DNA of 64,000 nucleotides, taken from positions 124,001 to 188,000 of the forward strand of contig NZ_FNDY01000002.1 in the NCBI RefSeq assembly GCF_900099895.1, given 5' to 3'. Every line of letters starts with the position of its first letter. The stretch's first letter is position 1. This stretch comes from Paenibacillus naphthalenovorans. Its GTDB lineage: Bacteria > Bacillota > Bacilli > Paenibacillales > NBRC-103111. The notes beneath the pieces were generated by a model. The model had not been told where the DNA came from. It did not search any database and saw only the letters and a list, made by a program, of their open reading frames with translations. A program made the translations under genes and the position numbers. Of this stretch, positions 17,015 through 26,823 are shown one piece after another.

Positions 17015-17425
17015 TTATCGTTTACAGGCGCAAGCGGCATCCAACTGCCCGCGATGCTTTTTGCGCATCCATCTTAACGAGACAGGCACCGCGAACAACA
17101 CCATGACGCCCATGGCCAGAAATAATTGCTGCACCGCCAATACCTCCGCTTCCTGTACGGGCATAAGCGTCGCATATACGCTTCTTTTGGCTTCAAAAAA
17201 CAAAGAAAATAAGACAACCGCCACAGAGGCGGTAATTTGCGCTGCGACGTGGTTCATAGACATCGCCCGGGATACCTGCCGGAAGGGTAACGCGTTCAAT
17301 CCCACCGTCATGGCCGGCAGAATGCCTGCAAACATGCTGGCCGTCGTCACCGAAGCGATGACCGTACCTTTGTTTGCCGATTTCTGTACAGTATTTTCCT
17401 GCATGCCGATCTCCCTTTCCTGCAT
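17015..17425 (-). pseudogene. C-terminal remnant of a DHA2-type (EmrB/QacA) MFS transporter
   Basis: This 136-codon frame matches only the last part of a 14-segment drug transporter: GILPAMTVGLNALPFRQVSR, then AMSMNHVAAQITASVAVVLF, then a final hydrophobic segment and a short basic tail. An intact protein would be about 450-500 aa, so roughly three-quarters is missing. A frame start (ATG 17425, or 17404 with AGGGAG upstream) may still allow translation of a two-helix piece. It sits just downstream of an amidase terminator, and the upstream MFS sequence is absent, consistent with deletion. Confidence 0.7.
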
Positions 17426-17450
17426 AAAAGAAAAGGAAGCCGAAGCTTCC
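17426..17450 (-). terminator. Terminator of the lost amidase gene
   Basis: GGAAGC, loop TTCG and GGAAGC complement form a tight UUCG tetraloop hairpin followed by TTTTCTTTT on the minus strand, directly after the amidase stop codon. It appears intact although the gene is not. Confidence 0.8.
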
Positions 17451-17455
17451 CCATG

Positions 17456-17644
17456 CTAGGCAACCCATATTTCTTCTTTAGGCAGTTCTTTATACCAAGA
17501 GGTGTACTGTTCGTAGCAATGACCAACGGATAAAATTTCACCTTCCCCAAAAGGTCTGCCCATGAATTGCAAGCCGACCGGCAGCCCTTCGGAAGAAAAT
17601 CCGGCGGGTACGGAAAGTGCCGGCAGCCCCAGAAAGTTCGCGTC
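17456..17644 (-). pseudogene. C-terminal remnant of an amidase-signature (GatA-like) hydrolase
   Basis: About 62 codons from just after the comEC stop to a TAG at 17456 read [20 protein letters not shown], then [20 protein letters not shown], then [10 protein letters not shown]. This is the conserved C-terminal strand/loop region of amidase-signature proteins. The catalytic Ser-Ser-Lys region is absent. The homology begins within a few bases of the comEC stop and is in the same frame, so a deletion seems to have fused the end of an amidase gene to comEC. It keeps its own terminator. It is not a functional enzyme. Confidence 0.75.
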
Positions 17645-20239
17645 TCATTCCTTCATTTTTGTGCGCATATATATTTTGCCCTCGCGAACGGTCATCTGCA
17701 CCTCGCCGTGACGGTCGGTGCGGTGGACGCTCACCCGATGCGCGGCCAGCCGCTCCAGTACCGAAGGATGGGGATGCCCGTACACATTCTTCACTCCTGC
17801 GGAAATCACGGCATGCCTGGGCCGCCACGCCCTCAACCACAGCTCGGAGGTAGAAGATTTGCTTCCATGATGCGCTACTTTCAGCACATCAACAGGGGGT
17901 TCCAGAAGCTTCGACGTCCCCGGCTCCAATGCCGACCACCGTTCCAGCAGCTTCCGTTCAGCCCCTTCGCCGATGTCCCCTGCAAACAGCCACCGCGTCC
18001 CGGACATCTCCATAAGAAACACGATGGAGCTCGGATTCTGGTCCTGCTCCAAACGCAGCCCCGAACCGTCCGCTTCCCGGAACGGATACAGAAAATGGAG
18101 CACCGTATCCTGTCCCTTCTCCAACCGGTCTCCGGCACGCGCATCGACAAGCTGAATACCGCGGTCCAGCGCGGTTTGGAACAGCTTCTCCACCCCGGCA
18201 GCCGGCTTCAGCGTCCCGTTAAAAATCAGCCGTTTCACCGGGATTTGTTCGATAACCGCCTGTAAACCGCCAAAATGGTCGACATCCTGATGGGTTAGAA
18301 TCAGCTCGTCGATGGTCTGGACACCGCGTTTTTTGAGCAGCGGCACGAGCAGCTTCCGGCCGACTTCATACGGATCCCGCCGCTGCTTCCATTCCTCGCC
18401 CGGCTTGCGAAAGGATAAGGTACCCCCGCCGTCGATCAGCAGGCTGCCGCCGTTTCCCGGCGGCTGGATCAAGATGCTGTCCCCTTGACCGACGTCGATA
18501 AAATGCACTCTGCCCTCCGCCTTCTCCCGCCGGGGATCATAACCGGTCCACAACACCGCGGCGAAGCTAACGATTACGGCCGGCAGCAGCACATATCGGA
18601 TCCACCGCCGCGCGCGCTCCCGGCCTCTATGCTCCGCCATGGTATACAGCATAGGCTCAGTCTTTTCCCCTGCTTCCTGCGAATCCCGCTCGCCCAGCAT
18701 CAGCACCACAAGCAGCGCCAGCAAACCGTAGTACATCAGGATCCATACCGGTTCCGGGCTCGGCCAAATGGTTTGAAACCACTCCGATCGGCTGGACCCG
18801 TCCACAATCCAGAACAGAAGGGTATTGACCTGACTGACGAACCAAGCAAACGGTTTGGCGATATAAAGAGAAAGGAAAGACAGCAGCATCGCCGCCGTCC
18901 CCGCTGGCATAACGATCATACTGAATACCGGAACAAGCAAAAAATTAGCCGCAAAAGAAAGCAGCGAAAACTGGCTGAAATAATAAATCGTAAGCGGAAA
19001 CGAAACGAATTGCGCTACGACGGTAATGGAAACGGCATCGCGCAGCCTGGGCCGCTTCAAGGGAAGCAGCTTATTCATCGCCGGGACGCCCAGGATGATC
19101 CCCAGCGTCACCAGAAACGACAGCTGGAAGCTGACGTTCACCAAATAATACGGTTCCCATATCAGCATCCCGACACCGGCGATCAGCGCAATATGCAGCC
19201 CGTCCTTCAACCGGTGCCGATAGGCCGCATATAAGCCGATCATGGCCATGATCCCCGCTCTCACGATGGAAGGCGCCGCGCCCGTCACGGCGATATAGAC
19301 GGGCATCAACGCAATGGCCGTGAGCAAATACGTTTCACGCGTGAAACCGCACCGGCGCATGAGCCAAATCAAGCAGGCGAGAAAAATCGCGACATTAAGG
19401 CCGGAAATAGCGATAATGTGCGTAAGTCCGAGCCGCGAGAATTGGTCGAAGAGCTCCGGGTCGATGTCATCCTCCAGACCGATCAGCATGCCTTTCATAA
19501 AGCCGCTCTGTTCCTCAGGAAACAGCTGCTCCACTTTGGCAGCCAGCTGCTCGCGAAACCGGTCGTTTGCGCGAAGAACCAGCCAGCCTCCCCACTCCCC
19601 GAAGGCGGGTGGGGTCACGCTGATTCCATCCAGTCCTTTGGCCGTCATTTGCCAGTGGATGTGCTGAAACCTTAAATAGTCCCGGTAATCAAAGCCCCCG
19701 AAGTTACGGGCCTCCCCCGGCCGCAATAACGTCCCTTCAAGCTCAATCTTATCCCCTCTTTGCCAATGCTTCGCCATTTCCTGTTCTTCCTGCTTTACTA
19801 GACGGATCGAAAACTGAACAAGCTCCCCTCGACCCCCATTCTCCGGCGGAAAACCCTCCGCGAGCGATACGCGATCCGCCTTCGCCTGAAAAGAAACCCG
19901 GTCACCGTCTACCTCCACAGGAGTCATGATTCTGCCTCGAAATCCCGCTCCGTTCGTCTCCTCAGCCTCAAGCCGGATCAGACTTCTGTTGCCGGCATCA
20001 TACTCTCCGTACCATCCGGCCGCTGCCAAAGCGATCAGCATACCTGCGAACCAGGCCGAGCCCCTCGGTTTAAGCATGAGCACCAGGCAGCAAAAAATCC
20101 CGGCGCCGAAAGCAAGAAACAGATTCATCCAGGCCATCGGGTATACCAAGGCTACGGCATACCCCAGCGTCCAGCACAGGGCAAGCATGACGATAGGTCT
20201 TCTCCCGATACCTGTCAGCTCCCTTCTGTTTGCCAACAA
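17645..20239 (-). CDS. comEC: DNA internalization competence protein ComEC/Rec2
   Basis: ComEC forms the inner-membrane channel for single-stranded DNA in transformation. The 864-residue protein has an N-terminal membrane region, a soluble OB-like loop, the Competence domain (FSRLGLTHIIAISGLNVAIF then many helices to about 510) and a C-terminal metallo-beta-lactamase domain with VGQGDSILIQPPGNG, LTHQDVDHFGG and HHGSKSST. The start is a TTG at 20239 with AAGGAG six bases away. A hairpin abuts that ribosome site. The protein appears full length despite the rearranged sequence right after its stop. Confidence 0.95.
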   Translation of the reverse strand: MLANRRELTGIGRRPIVMLALCWTLGYAVALVYPMAWMNLFLAFGAGIFCCLVLMLKPRGSAWFAGMLIALAAAGWYGEYDAGNRSLIRLEAEETNGAGFRGRIMTPVEVDGDRVSFQAKADRVSLAEGFPPENGGRGELVQFSIRLVKQEEQEMAKHWQRGDKIELEGTLLRPGEARNFGGFDYRDYLRFQHIHWQMTAKGLDGISVTPPAFGEWGGWLVLRANDRFREQLAAKVEQLFPEEQSGFMKGMLIGLEDDIDPELFDQFSRLGLTHIIAISGLNVAIFLACLIWLMRRCGFTRETYLLTAIALMPVYIAVTGAAPSIVRAGIMAMIGLYAAYRHRLKDGLHIALIAGVGMLIWEPYYLVNVSFQLSFLVTLGIILGVPAMNKLLPLKRPRLRDAVSITVVAQFVSFPLTIYYFSQFSLLSFAANFLLVPVFSMIVMPAGTAAMLLSFLSLYIAKPFAWFVSQVNTLLFWIVDGSSRSEWFQTIWPSPEPVWILMYYGLLALLVVLMLGERDSQEAGEKTEPMLYTMAEHRGRERARRWIRYVLLPAVIVSFAAVLWTGYDPRREKAEGRVHFIDVGQGDSILIQPPGNGGSLLIDGGGTLSFRKPGEEWKQRRDPYEVGRKLLVPLLKKRGVQTIDELILTHQDVDHFGGLQAVIEQIPVKRLIFNGTLKPAAGVEKLFQTALDRGIQLVDARAGDRLEKGQDTVLHFLYPFREADGSGLRLEQDQNPSSIVFLMEMSGTRWLFAGDIGEGAERKLLERWSALEPGTSKLLEPPVDVLKVAHHGSKSSTSELWLRAWRPRHAVISAGVKNVYGHPHPSVLERLAAHRVSVHRTDRHGEVQMTVREGKIYMRTKMKE

Positions 20240-20251
20240 AAAAAGCTCCTT

Positions 20252-20276
20252 CCGAACACATGGCTAACCATGTCCG
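20252..20276 (-). other. Hairpin abutting the comEC ribosome-binding site
   Basis: On the minus strand CGGACATGG, loop TTAG and CCATGTGTTCGG form a stem with a small bulge. AAGGAG follows at once, then CTTTTTTTG and the TTG start. It could act as an attenuator or affect ribosome access; this is speculative. Confidence 0.4.
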
Positions 20277-20301
20277 AAAAGAGGTTCTTCCTCCAAGTGA
20301 T

Positions 20302-20814
20302 TTAATTTGTGACTTCCGAGACCGTGCTTGCCGGCGGCTCGTACTTCTCCAACTGACGGAACGTAAGTTTTTTTTGCTCCATCAAGGCGCTTACCTTGTC
20401 ATGATCCTTCGGATAAGCCCGGTGATACACGATCTCTGAGATGCCGCTGTTCGCCAGCATATTGGCGCAGGTCCAGCACGGCTGATCGGTTACATACACA
20501 ACCGAGCCTTCCCGGTCCTCGCGATCGGTGAACAGGAGCAGATTTTGTTCCGCATGAATGGTCCGGATGCACCGCTGCTTTTTGACCACCTGTTCTTTCC
20601 CTTCAGCAGGCACCAGTTCAATTTCTTCCACCAGCATGCAGCCGGCCTCCGAGCAATCGGGGACGCCCGAGGGGGCCCCATTGTAAGCCGTGCCCAAGAG
20701 CTTTTTCCCTTGAACCAGCACCGCGCCCACATGTCTGCGGTTGCACCTTGAACGGGTGGATGCCATATAGGCGATATCCATAAAGTACGTGTCCCAATCT
20801 TTGCGGGCTGTCAT
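20302..20814 (-). CDS. comEB: ComEB / dCMP deaminase family protein
   Basis: This 170-residue protein has the zinc deaminase signature: HAEQNLLLF (His and catalytic Glu) and PCWTCANML (two Cys ligands). An extra Cys/His-containing stretch (RSRCNRRHVG and SEAGCML) fits the dCMP deaminase subgroup, which makes dUMP for thymidylate synthesis. In Bacillus the gene lies in the comE operon though it is not required for transformation. The ATG at 20814 is 15 bp after the metY stop, so it is co-transcribed with metY. Confidence 0.93.
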   Translation of the reverse strand: MTARKDWDTYFMDIAYMASTRSRCNRRHVGAVLVQGKKLLGTAYNGAPSGVPDCSEAGCMLVEEIELVPAEGKEQVVKKQRCIRTIHAEQNLLLFTDREDREGSVVYVTDQPCWTCANMLANSGISEIVYHRAYPKDHDKVSALMEQKKLTFRQLEKYEPPASTVSEVTN

Positions 20815-20829
20815 GTCATGCTCGCTCCC

Positions 20830-22140
<1,311 letters not shown>

Positions 22141-22219
22141 TCATAGCATAAAATGAATAATCGTACCTATTTTCGCATATTTCCCCCCAAAATGAAAGCG
22201 TTGTCTATAAAATACTCCG

Positions 22220-22729
22220 CTATGGCTCTACGGTGACATGAGGCTTGATCTTCTCCAAGGTTTTCGCACCGATTCCTTTGACCTCAAGCAGCTGGTCGGG
22301 GGAGCGGAATTTGCCGCCTAACCGCTGACGAAGCTCCAAAATGGCCTGCGCTCTGCTTGGACCGACACCGGGCAGATCATCCAGCTGCTCCGCCGTCGCC
22401 GTGTTCAGATTCAGCTTGCCCGACTTCGCAACGGCCTGATCCGCCTCCTCTGCGGCGGATGAACCTTTCCCTTCCAAAGTGGATTTGGGGAGCTCCGGCG
22501 CAGGCCCTTGATCTTCCACAGGCTTTGTTTCCGGCGGCTTTCCCTCCTGCTGACCGCCCGGAACCGTCTGCGATGGGGGCTTTTGCTCCGCTTGTTCCTG
22601 CAGCAGCCTGCGCATTTCCGCATCGGCGCTAATGAAGCTTGACGCGGGCGGCTCCGCCCATTTAGGATAAATCATCAGCAGTGCCGCGGAAAGACCGACA
22701 GCAAGCGCGATCAAAGCGATTCGCATCAT
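22220..22729 (-). CDS. comEA: Competence protein ComEA, DNA receptor
   Basis: ComEA binds double-stranded DNA at the membrane surface during transformation. The 169-residue protein has an N-terminal anchor (MMRIALIALAVGLSAALLMI), a hydrophilic Pro/Glu/Lys linker (about 35-105) and a C-terminal helix-hairpin-helix domain: KLNLNTATAEQLDDLPGVGP and LLEVKGIGAKTLEKIKPHV. The start ATG at 22729 (or 22726) follows a G-rich ribosome site; the long open frame upstream is not coding. It is divergent from comER. Confidence 0.95.
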   Translation of the reverse strand: MMRIALIALAVGLSAALLMIYPKWAEPPASSFISADAEMRRLLQEQAEQKPPSQTVPGGQQEGKPPETKPVEDQGPAPELPKSTLEGKGSSAAEEADQAVAKSGKLNLNTATAEQLDDLPGVGPSRAQAILELRQRLGGKFRSPDQLLEVKGIGAKTLEKIKPHVTVEP

Positions 22730-22800
22730 CCCGCTCCCCCTTTCGTTGATCCCATCTTCATCACCTCTTTTTATTGGTAAATTGATGCATAAATTCATAT

Positions 22801-22830
22801 CCTCCCTGATATACATGAAGAAACAGGAGG
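22801..22830 (+). other. Possible hairpin masking the comER ribosome-binding site
   Basis: CCTCCCTG (22801-22808) can pair with CAGGAGG (22824-22830), the comER Shine-Dalgarno, with one bulged base and a 15-base loop. It could reduce translation; unproven. Confidence 0.3.
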
Positions 22831-22837
22831 GATCGTC

Positions 22838-23719
22838 ATGCGAGTAGGTTTCATCGGAACAGGCAGCATGGGCAGTATGCTTATTGAAACGTTCATCCGC
22901 TCCGGCGCTGTAAACCCGGAGAACGTGGTGGCGACCAACCGGACCATCGCCAAAGCGGAGCTTTTGGCAGCGAACTATCCGGGCTTGCAAGTTGCCCGTT
23001 CCAATAAAGAAGCGGCTTCTCAAGCCGATTTGCTGTTTATCTGTGTCAAGCCTCTCGAGTTCAAAGATGTCATTGAGGAGATTCAGGCTTTGTTGACACC
23101 CGAACAGATCATCGTTTCGATCACCAGCCCGGTGCTGATCCGGCATCTCGAAGCGCTGTTGCCCTGCAAAATCGCCAAAGTGATTCCGAGCATCACAAAT
23201 CATGTACTCAGCGGAGCGACACTTTGTATTTATGGGGACCGGATGAAGGACGAGGATCAAAAACGGCTCGAAAACTTGTTATCCCGCGTAAGCGCTCCGA
23301 TTCGCATATCCGAGGAACACACCCGAATCTCCTCCGACCTGTCCAGCTGCGGACCTGCCTTCCTCGCCTTCTTCATTCAAAAGTATATCCAGGCAGCCGT
23401 CTCGGCCACCGGAATTTCCGAGGAAGAGGCGACGCGGCTCGCCAGCGAAATGACGCTGGGGACGGGCAAGCTGCTGACAGATGGAGGATTTACTCCCGCC
23501 GCGCTGCAGCAGCGTGTAGCCGTACCCGGCGGAATTACAGAGGAAGGACTCCGTATAATGGAAAAAGAGCTGTGCAGCGTCTTTTACGACTTGATCCGCA
23601 CAACTCATGCCAAATACGAAGAAGATTTGGAAAAGGTGGAAGCCCGCTTTTTCGGGACCAAAGCCGATGAAGAACGCGATGCTTTCACGTCTTTTCCTTA
23701 TGAACCGCCGTGCCCGTAG
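22838..23719 (+). CDS. comER: Late competence protein ComER (ProC-like)
   Basis: ComER is a pyrroline-5-carboxylate reductase-like protein encoded divergent from comEA in Bacillus. The 293-residue protein has the dinucleotide-binding GFIGTGSMGSML at residues 4-15 and the P5CR C-terminal domain with SSCGPAFLAFFIQKYIQAAV and TPAALQQRVAVPGGITEEGL. The ATG has AGGAGG upstream. A link to competence has not been shown biochemically for the family; regulatory roles in sporulation and biofilm have been proposed in Bacilli. It ends in a terminator shared with leuS. Confidence 0.92.
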   Translation: MRVGFIGTGSMGSMLIETFIRSGAVNPENVVATNRTIAKAELLAANYPGLQVARSNKEAASQADLLFICVKPLEFKDVIEEIQALLTPEQIIVSITSPVLIRHLEALLPCKIAKVIPSITNHVLSGATLCIYGDRMKDEDQKRLENLLSRVSAPIRISEEHTRISSDLSSCGPAFLAFFIQKYIQAAVSATGISEEEATRLASEMTLGTGKLLTDGGFTPAALQQRVAVPGGITEEGLRIMEKELCSVFYDLIRTTHAKYEEDLEKVEARFFGTKADEERDAFTSFPYEPPCP

Positions 23720-23744
23720 CCATCCGGGGGGCGGTTGTTTTTTT
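23703..23744 (+). terminator. Terminator overlapping the comER stop
   Basis: AACCGCC and GGCGGTT pair, followed by GTTTTTTT; the comER stop codon lies in the loop. Confidence 0.75.
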
Positions 23745-23767
23745 GATGCTTGCCCGTTTTATCCTTT

Positions 23768-26215
23768 TTATCCTGCTACAATATTGACCAGCTTGCCTTT
23801 GACCACGATGACTTTCCGGACCGTTTTACCCGCCGTGGCATCCTTCACTTTATCCAGATTCACAGCCAGCTCCCGCATAGAAGCTTCATCGGCATCGGCC
23901 GCAACCGTCGCGCGCTCGATGATTTTACCGTTCACCTGAATAACGATTTCCACCTCGTTATCTACGGTCCAGGCCTCATCATAGGTCGGCCATGGTTCAT
24001 AAGTTACGGTATCGTTATGGCCCAGCTTCTCCCATAATTCTTCGGCCAGATGCGGCGCAAGCGGAGAAAGCAACTGCACAAAGTGCTCCATAGCCGCTTT
24101 CGGAAGACGATCCGTCTTGTAGGCCTCATTCACGAAGATCATCAGCTGGCTGATCGCCGTGTTAAAGCGCAGCGCCTCAAAATCCTCGGTCACCTTCTTG
24201 ATGGTACGATGCCAAACCCGTTTGAACGCCTCGCTGCCCTCTTCCTCACTGCTAATTTTCGCGCTTAATTGCCCGTCCTCTTGGATGAACAATCTCCAGA
24301 TCCGGCTTAAGAAGCGGTAAGCCCCCTCTACGCCGTTGGCGCTCCACGGCTTTGTCGCCTCAAGCGGACCCATGAACATTTCGTACAAGCGCAGGGTATC
24401 GGCTCCGAATTCATTGACAATGACATCGGGATTGATGACGTTCCCGCGGGACTTGCTCATTTTCTCATTGTTCTCGCCGAGGATCATCCCTTGATTGACC
24501 AGCTTGTGGAACGGTTCCTTCGTATTCACTACGCCGAGATCGTACAGCACCTTGTGCCAGAAGCGCGCGTACAGCAGATGGAGCACAGCATGCTCCGCAC
24601 CCCCGATGTACAGATCGACCGGCAGCCACTTGCGCTGCAGCTCCGGAGAGCAAATTTCCTTATCGTTCTTAGGATCGATAAAACGCAGGTAGTACCAGCA
24701 GCTGCCCGCCCATTGCGGCATCGTGTTCGTCTCGCGGCGGGCCTTCATGCCGGTCTCCGGATCGATGGTATTGACCCACTCGGTTACGTTCGCCAGCGGC
24801 GATTCTCCTGTGCCGGACGGCTTGATTTCGTCGACCTCCGGCAGCAGCAGCGGCAGCTGATCCTCCGGCACGGTTTTCATCGTCCCGTCTTCCAGATGAA
24901 GGATCGGAATAGGCTCGCCCCAATAACGCTGGCGGCTGAACAGCCAGTCGCGCAGACGATAGGTCACTTTGCCCTGGCCTTTGCCGTTATCCTCAAGCCA
25001 CTGAATCATGGCTCCGATGGCCTGTTCGTTGTTGAGCCCGTCCAGGAAGCCGGAGTTCACATGCGGACCGTCGCCGGAATAAGCCTCTTTGGACAGATCC
25101 CCGCCCTGCACCACTTCAATTATCGGAAGATCATACTGTTTGGCGAACTCCCAGTCCCGTTGGTCATGTCCCGGCACCGCCATAATGGCTCCCGTTCCGT
25201 AGCCCGCCAGTACATAATCGGCGATCCAGATCGGCACCTTGCTGCCGTTCACCGGATTGACGGCATAGGCTCCGGTAAAGACTCCGGTTTTCTCCTTGGC
25301 CAAATCCGTACGCTCCAGGTCGCTCTTGCGGGCGGCACGCTCTTGATATTCCTTCACCGCCGAGGCTTGTCCCTCCGTCACGATCCGATTCACCAGCTCG
25401 TGCTCCGGCGCCAAAACGCAGTATGTCGCTCCGAACAGCGTATCCGGACGAGTCGTGAACACCTTCAGGCTGTCACCCTCATGCCCGTCGATAGCGAACG
25501 TCACTTCCGCTCCTTTGGATTTACCGATCCAGTTGCGCTGCATGTCCTTGATGCTTTCAGACCAATCGAGTTCCTCCAGATCCTCCAGCAGGCGTTCTGC
25601 GTACTCGGTAATCTTCAGCACCCACTGACGCATCGGCTTGCGAATGACGGGATGGCCTCCGCGTTCGCTTTTGCCGTCGATCACCTCTTCGTTGGCGAGG
25701 ACCGTTCCCAGCGCGGGACACCAGTTGACCGGGACCTCGTCGACATAGGCGAGACCTTTTTTATAAAGCTGGATAAAAATCCACTGCGTCCACTTGTAGT
25801 AATCGGGATCGGTTGTGCTGAATTCGCGGTCCCAGTCGTACGAGAAGCCGAGCGATTTGATTTGTCTGCGGAAATTATTGATATTCTTGATCGTAATGTC
25901 GCGCGGATGCTCCCCTGTATCGAGTGCATGCTGCTCCGCCGGAAGACCGAACGCATCCCACCCCATCGGATGCAGTACGTTGTAGCCGCGCATTCTTTTG
26001 TACCGGGACACAATATCGGTGGCCGTGTACCCTTCCGGGTGGCCTACGTGCAGTCCCGCGCCGGAAGGATACGGAAACATATCCAGGGCGTAAAATTTGG
26101 GCTTGCTATCGTCGTCCAGCACCTTGAACGTTTTGTTCTCTTCCCAATAGCGCTGCCACTTCGGTTCAATCGCCTGCGGGTTATATCCTTGCTGTTCTTT
26201 GACTTCCTGTGCCAT
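23768..26215 (-). CDS. leuS: Leucyl-tRNA synthetase
   Basis: LeuRS charges tRNA-Leu. The 815-residue protein has the class I HIGH motif as HVGH in [20 protein letters not shown], the CP1 editing domain (about 220-420) with the threonine-rich [11 protein letters not shown] region, and KMSKSRGN late in the catalytic core, followed by the anticodon-binding and C-terminal domains. The ATG has AAGGAGG upstream. Transcription starts from a strong promoter at 26536-26565 and is controlled by a T-box leader responding to uncharged tRNA-Leu. Confidence 0.98.
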   Translation of the reverse strand: MAQEVKEQQGYNPQAIEPKWQRYWEENKTFKVLDDDSKPKFYALDMFPYPSGAGLHVGHPEGYTATDIVSRYKRMRGYNVLHPMGWDAFGLPAEQHALDTGEHPRDITIKNINNFRRQIKSLGFSYDWDREFSTTDPDYYKWTQWIFIQLYKKGLAYVDEVPVNWCPALGTVLANEEVIDGKSERGGHPVIRKPMRQWVLKITEYAERLLEDLEELDWSESIKDMQRNWIGKSKGAEVTFAIDGHEGDSLKVFTTRPDTLFGATYCVLAPEHELVNRIVTEGQASAVKEYQERAARKSDLERTDLAKEKTGVFTGAYAVNPVNGSKVPIWIADYVLAGYGTGAIMAVPGHDQRDWEFAKQYDLPIIEVVQGGDLSKEAYSGDGPHVNSGFLDGLNNEQAIGAMIQWLEDNGKGQGKVTYRLRDWLFSRQRYWGEPIPILHLEDGTMKTVPEDQLPLLLPEVDEIKPSGTGESPLANVTEWVNTIDPETGMKARRETNTMPQWAGSCWYYLRFIDPKNDKEICSPELQRKWLPVDLYIGGAEHAVLHLLYARFWHKVLYDLGVVNTKEPFHKLVNQGMILGENNEKMSKSRGNVINPDVIVNEFGADTLRLYEMFMGPLEATKPWSANGVEGAYRFLSRIWRLFIQEDGQLSAKISSEEEGSEAFKRVWHRTIKKVTEDFEALRFNTAISQLMIFVNEAYKTDRLPKAAMEHFVQLLSPLAPHLAEELWEKLGHNDTVTYEPWPTYDEAWTVDNEVEIVIQVNGKIIERATVAADADEASMRELAVNLDKVKDATAGKTVRKVIVVKGKLVNIVAG

Positions 26216-26224
26216 GTTGCTTTA

Positions 26225-26529
26225 TGCCTCCTTCGAATAAAAACAAAAAAGCCCTCGCCTCTAGCCTTAGCTAGGGACGAGAGCTTTGCTTCCCGTGGTA
26301 CCACCCTAGTTGACAGCCGGCATGCTTTGCCCCTGTCCACTCCAGCCCCTTAACGCGGGGAATACGATCCGGCTAGGTCTCGGACCCTTCTTCCGACGAT
26401 CCTTCCCTTCACCTTCTGGCTCCAGAACGAGTTCGCTGCGACCACAACCGATTCCCACCAACCATCGGCTCTCTGAAATACGGCGTACAGCTACTGCTTT
26501 CTGTCATAGCCTTGCAAACGATCCAATTA
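26225..26529 (-). promoter_or_regulatory. T-box leader of leuS (tRNA-Leu sensing)
   Basis: The 305-bp leader has the hallmarks of a T-box riboswitch. Stem I contains AGAGAGCCGATGG and the downstream GGTGGGAATCGG; a CTC triplet at 26429-26431 (context GAACTCGTTC) fits the specifier codon for Leu. The T-box sequence AGGGTGGTACCACGG is at 26293-26307. The terminator stem (GCTCTCGTCCCTAG pairing with CTAGAGGCGAGGGC, 26251-26286) ends in CTTTTTTG. Uncharged tRNA-Leu would stabilise the antiterminator and allow leuS expression. Confidence 0.95.
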
Positions 26530-26535
26530 AATTTC

Positions 26536-26565
26536 ATTATATGTAAAACCGTTCCTGTGTGTCAA
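26536..26565 (-). promoter_or_regulatory. Sigma-A promoter of the leuS T-box operon
   Basis: TTGACA (26560-26565) and TATAAT (26536-26541) are separated by 18 bp on the minus strand; both boxes are perfect consensus. Transcription should start near 26529, which matches the T-box leader 5' end. Confidence 0.85.
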
Positions 26566-26680
26566 GCAGGACGCCATCGAAAGAAATCGCCCTTCCGGCA
26601 CGATAATCCTCTTTGCCGGGGATTCCAGAAAGACTTTTTGTACATACTGTATAAAAAGTGTGTGCTGGAGGTTGCCGCCG

Positions 26681-26776
26681 ATGCGAGGATTACTGAACGG
26701 TTTGATCTTGTCGCTGCCGCTCTGGGGCATGATTTTGAGCGCTGTGCAGCTGATTTTGCGGTTGATCGAAAAATAG
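26681..26776 (+). CDS. Putative 31-residue membrane peptide
   Basis: A short frame reads MRGLLNGLILSLPLW, then GMILSAVQLILRLIEK and a TAG. It has one hydrophobic segment from residue 4 to 28 flanked by Arg2 and Lys31. A GGAGG at 26668-26672 lies eight bases before the ATG. Just upstream, CATACTGTATAA at 26643-26654 resembles the -10 element of mother-cell sporulation sigma factors, but no clear -35 was identified. It lies on the plus strand in the gap between leuS and yqeM, with no other gene here. It matches no family I can name; a sporulation or type I toxin-like peptide is possible but unproven. Confidence 0.45.
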   Translation: MRGLLNGLILSLPLWGMILSAVQLILRLIEK

Positions 26777-26823
26777 TCCGGCTCGTCATCCCCCGCCTGT
26801 TTCCTGCCTCGAACAGGGTCAGC

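Noticed and set aside
17347-17550. 67-codon minus-strand frame between the MFS and amidase remnants
   Set aside because: It crosses the amidase stop and terminator in another frame; the amidase reading frame explains the sequence better.
22730-23260. N-terminal extension of the comEA frame to 23260
   Set aside because: It would run antisense into comER; the real comEA start at 22729 has a ribosome site and an immediate membrane anchor.
24491-26353. 620-codon plus-strand open frame
   Set aside because: It runs antisense through leuS and into its T-box leader; composition is Arg/His/Leu-rich shadow sequence and no ribosome site fits.
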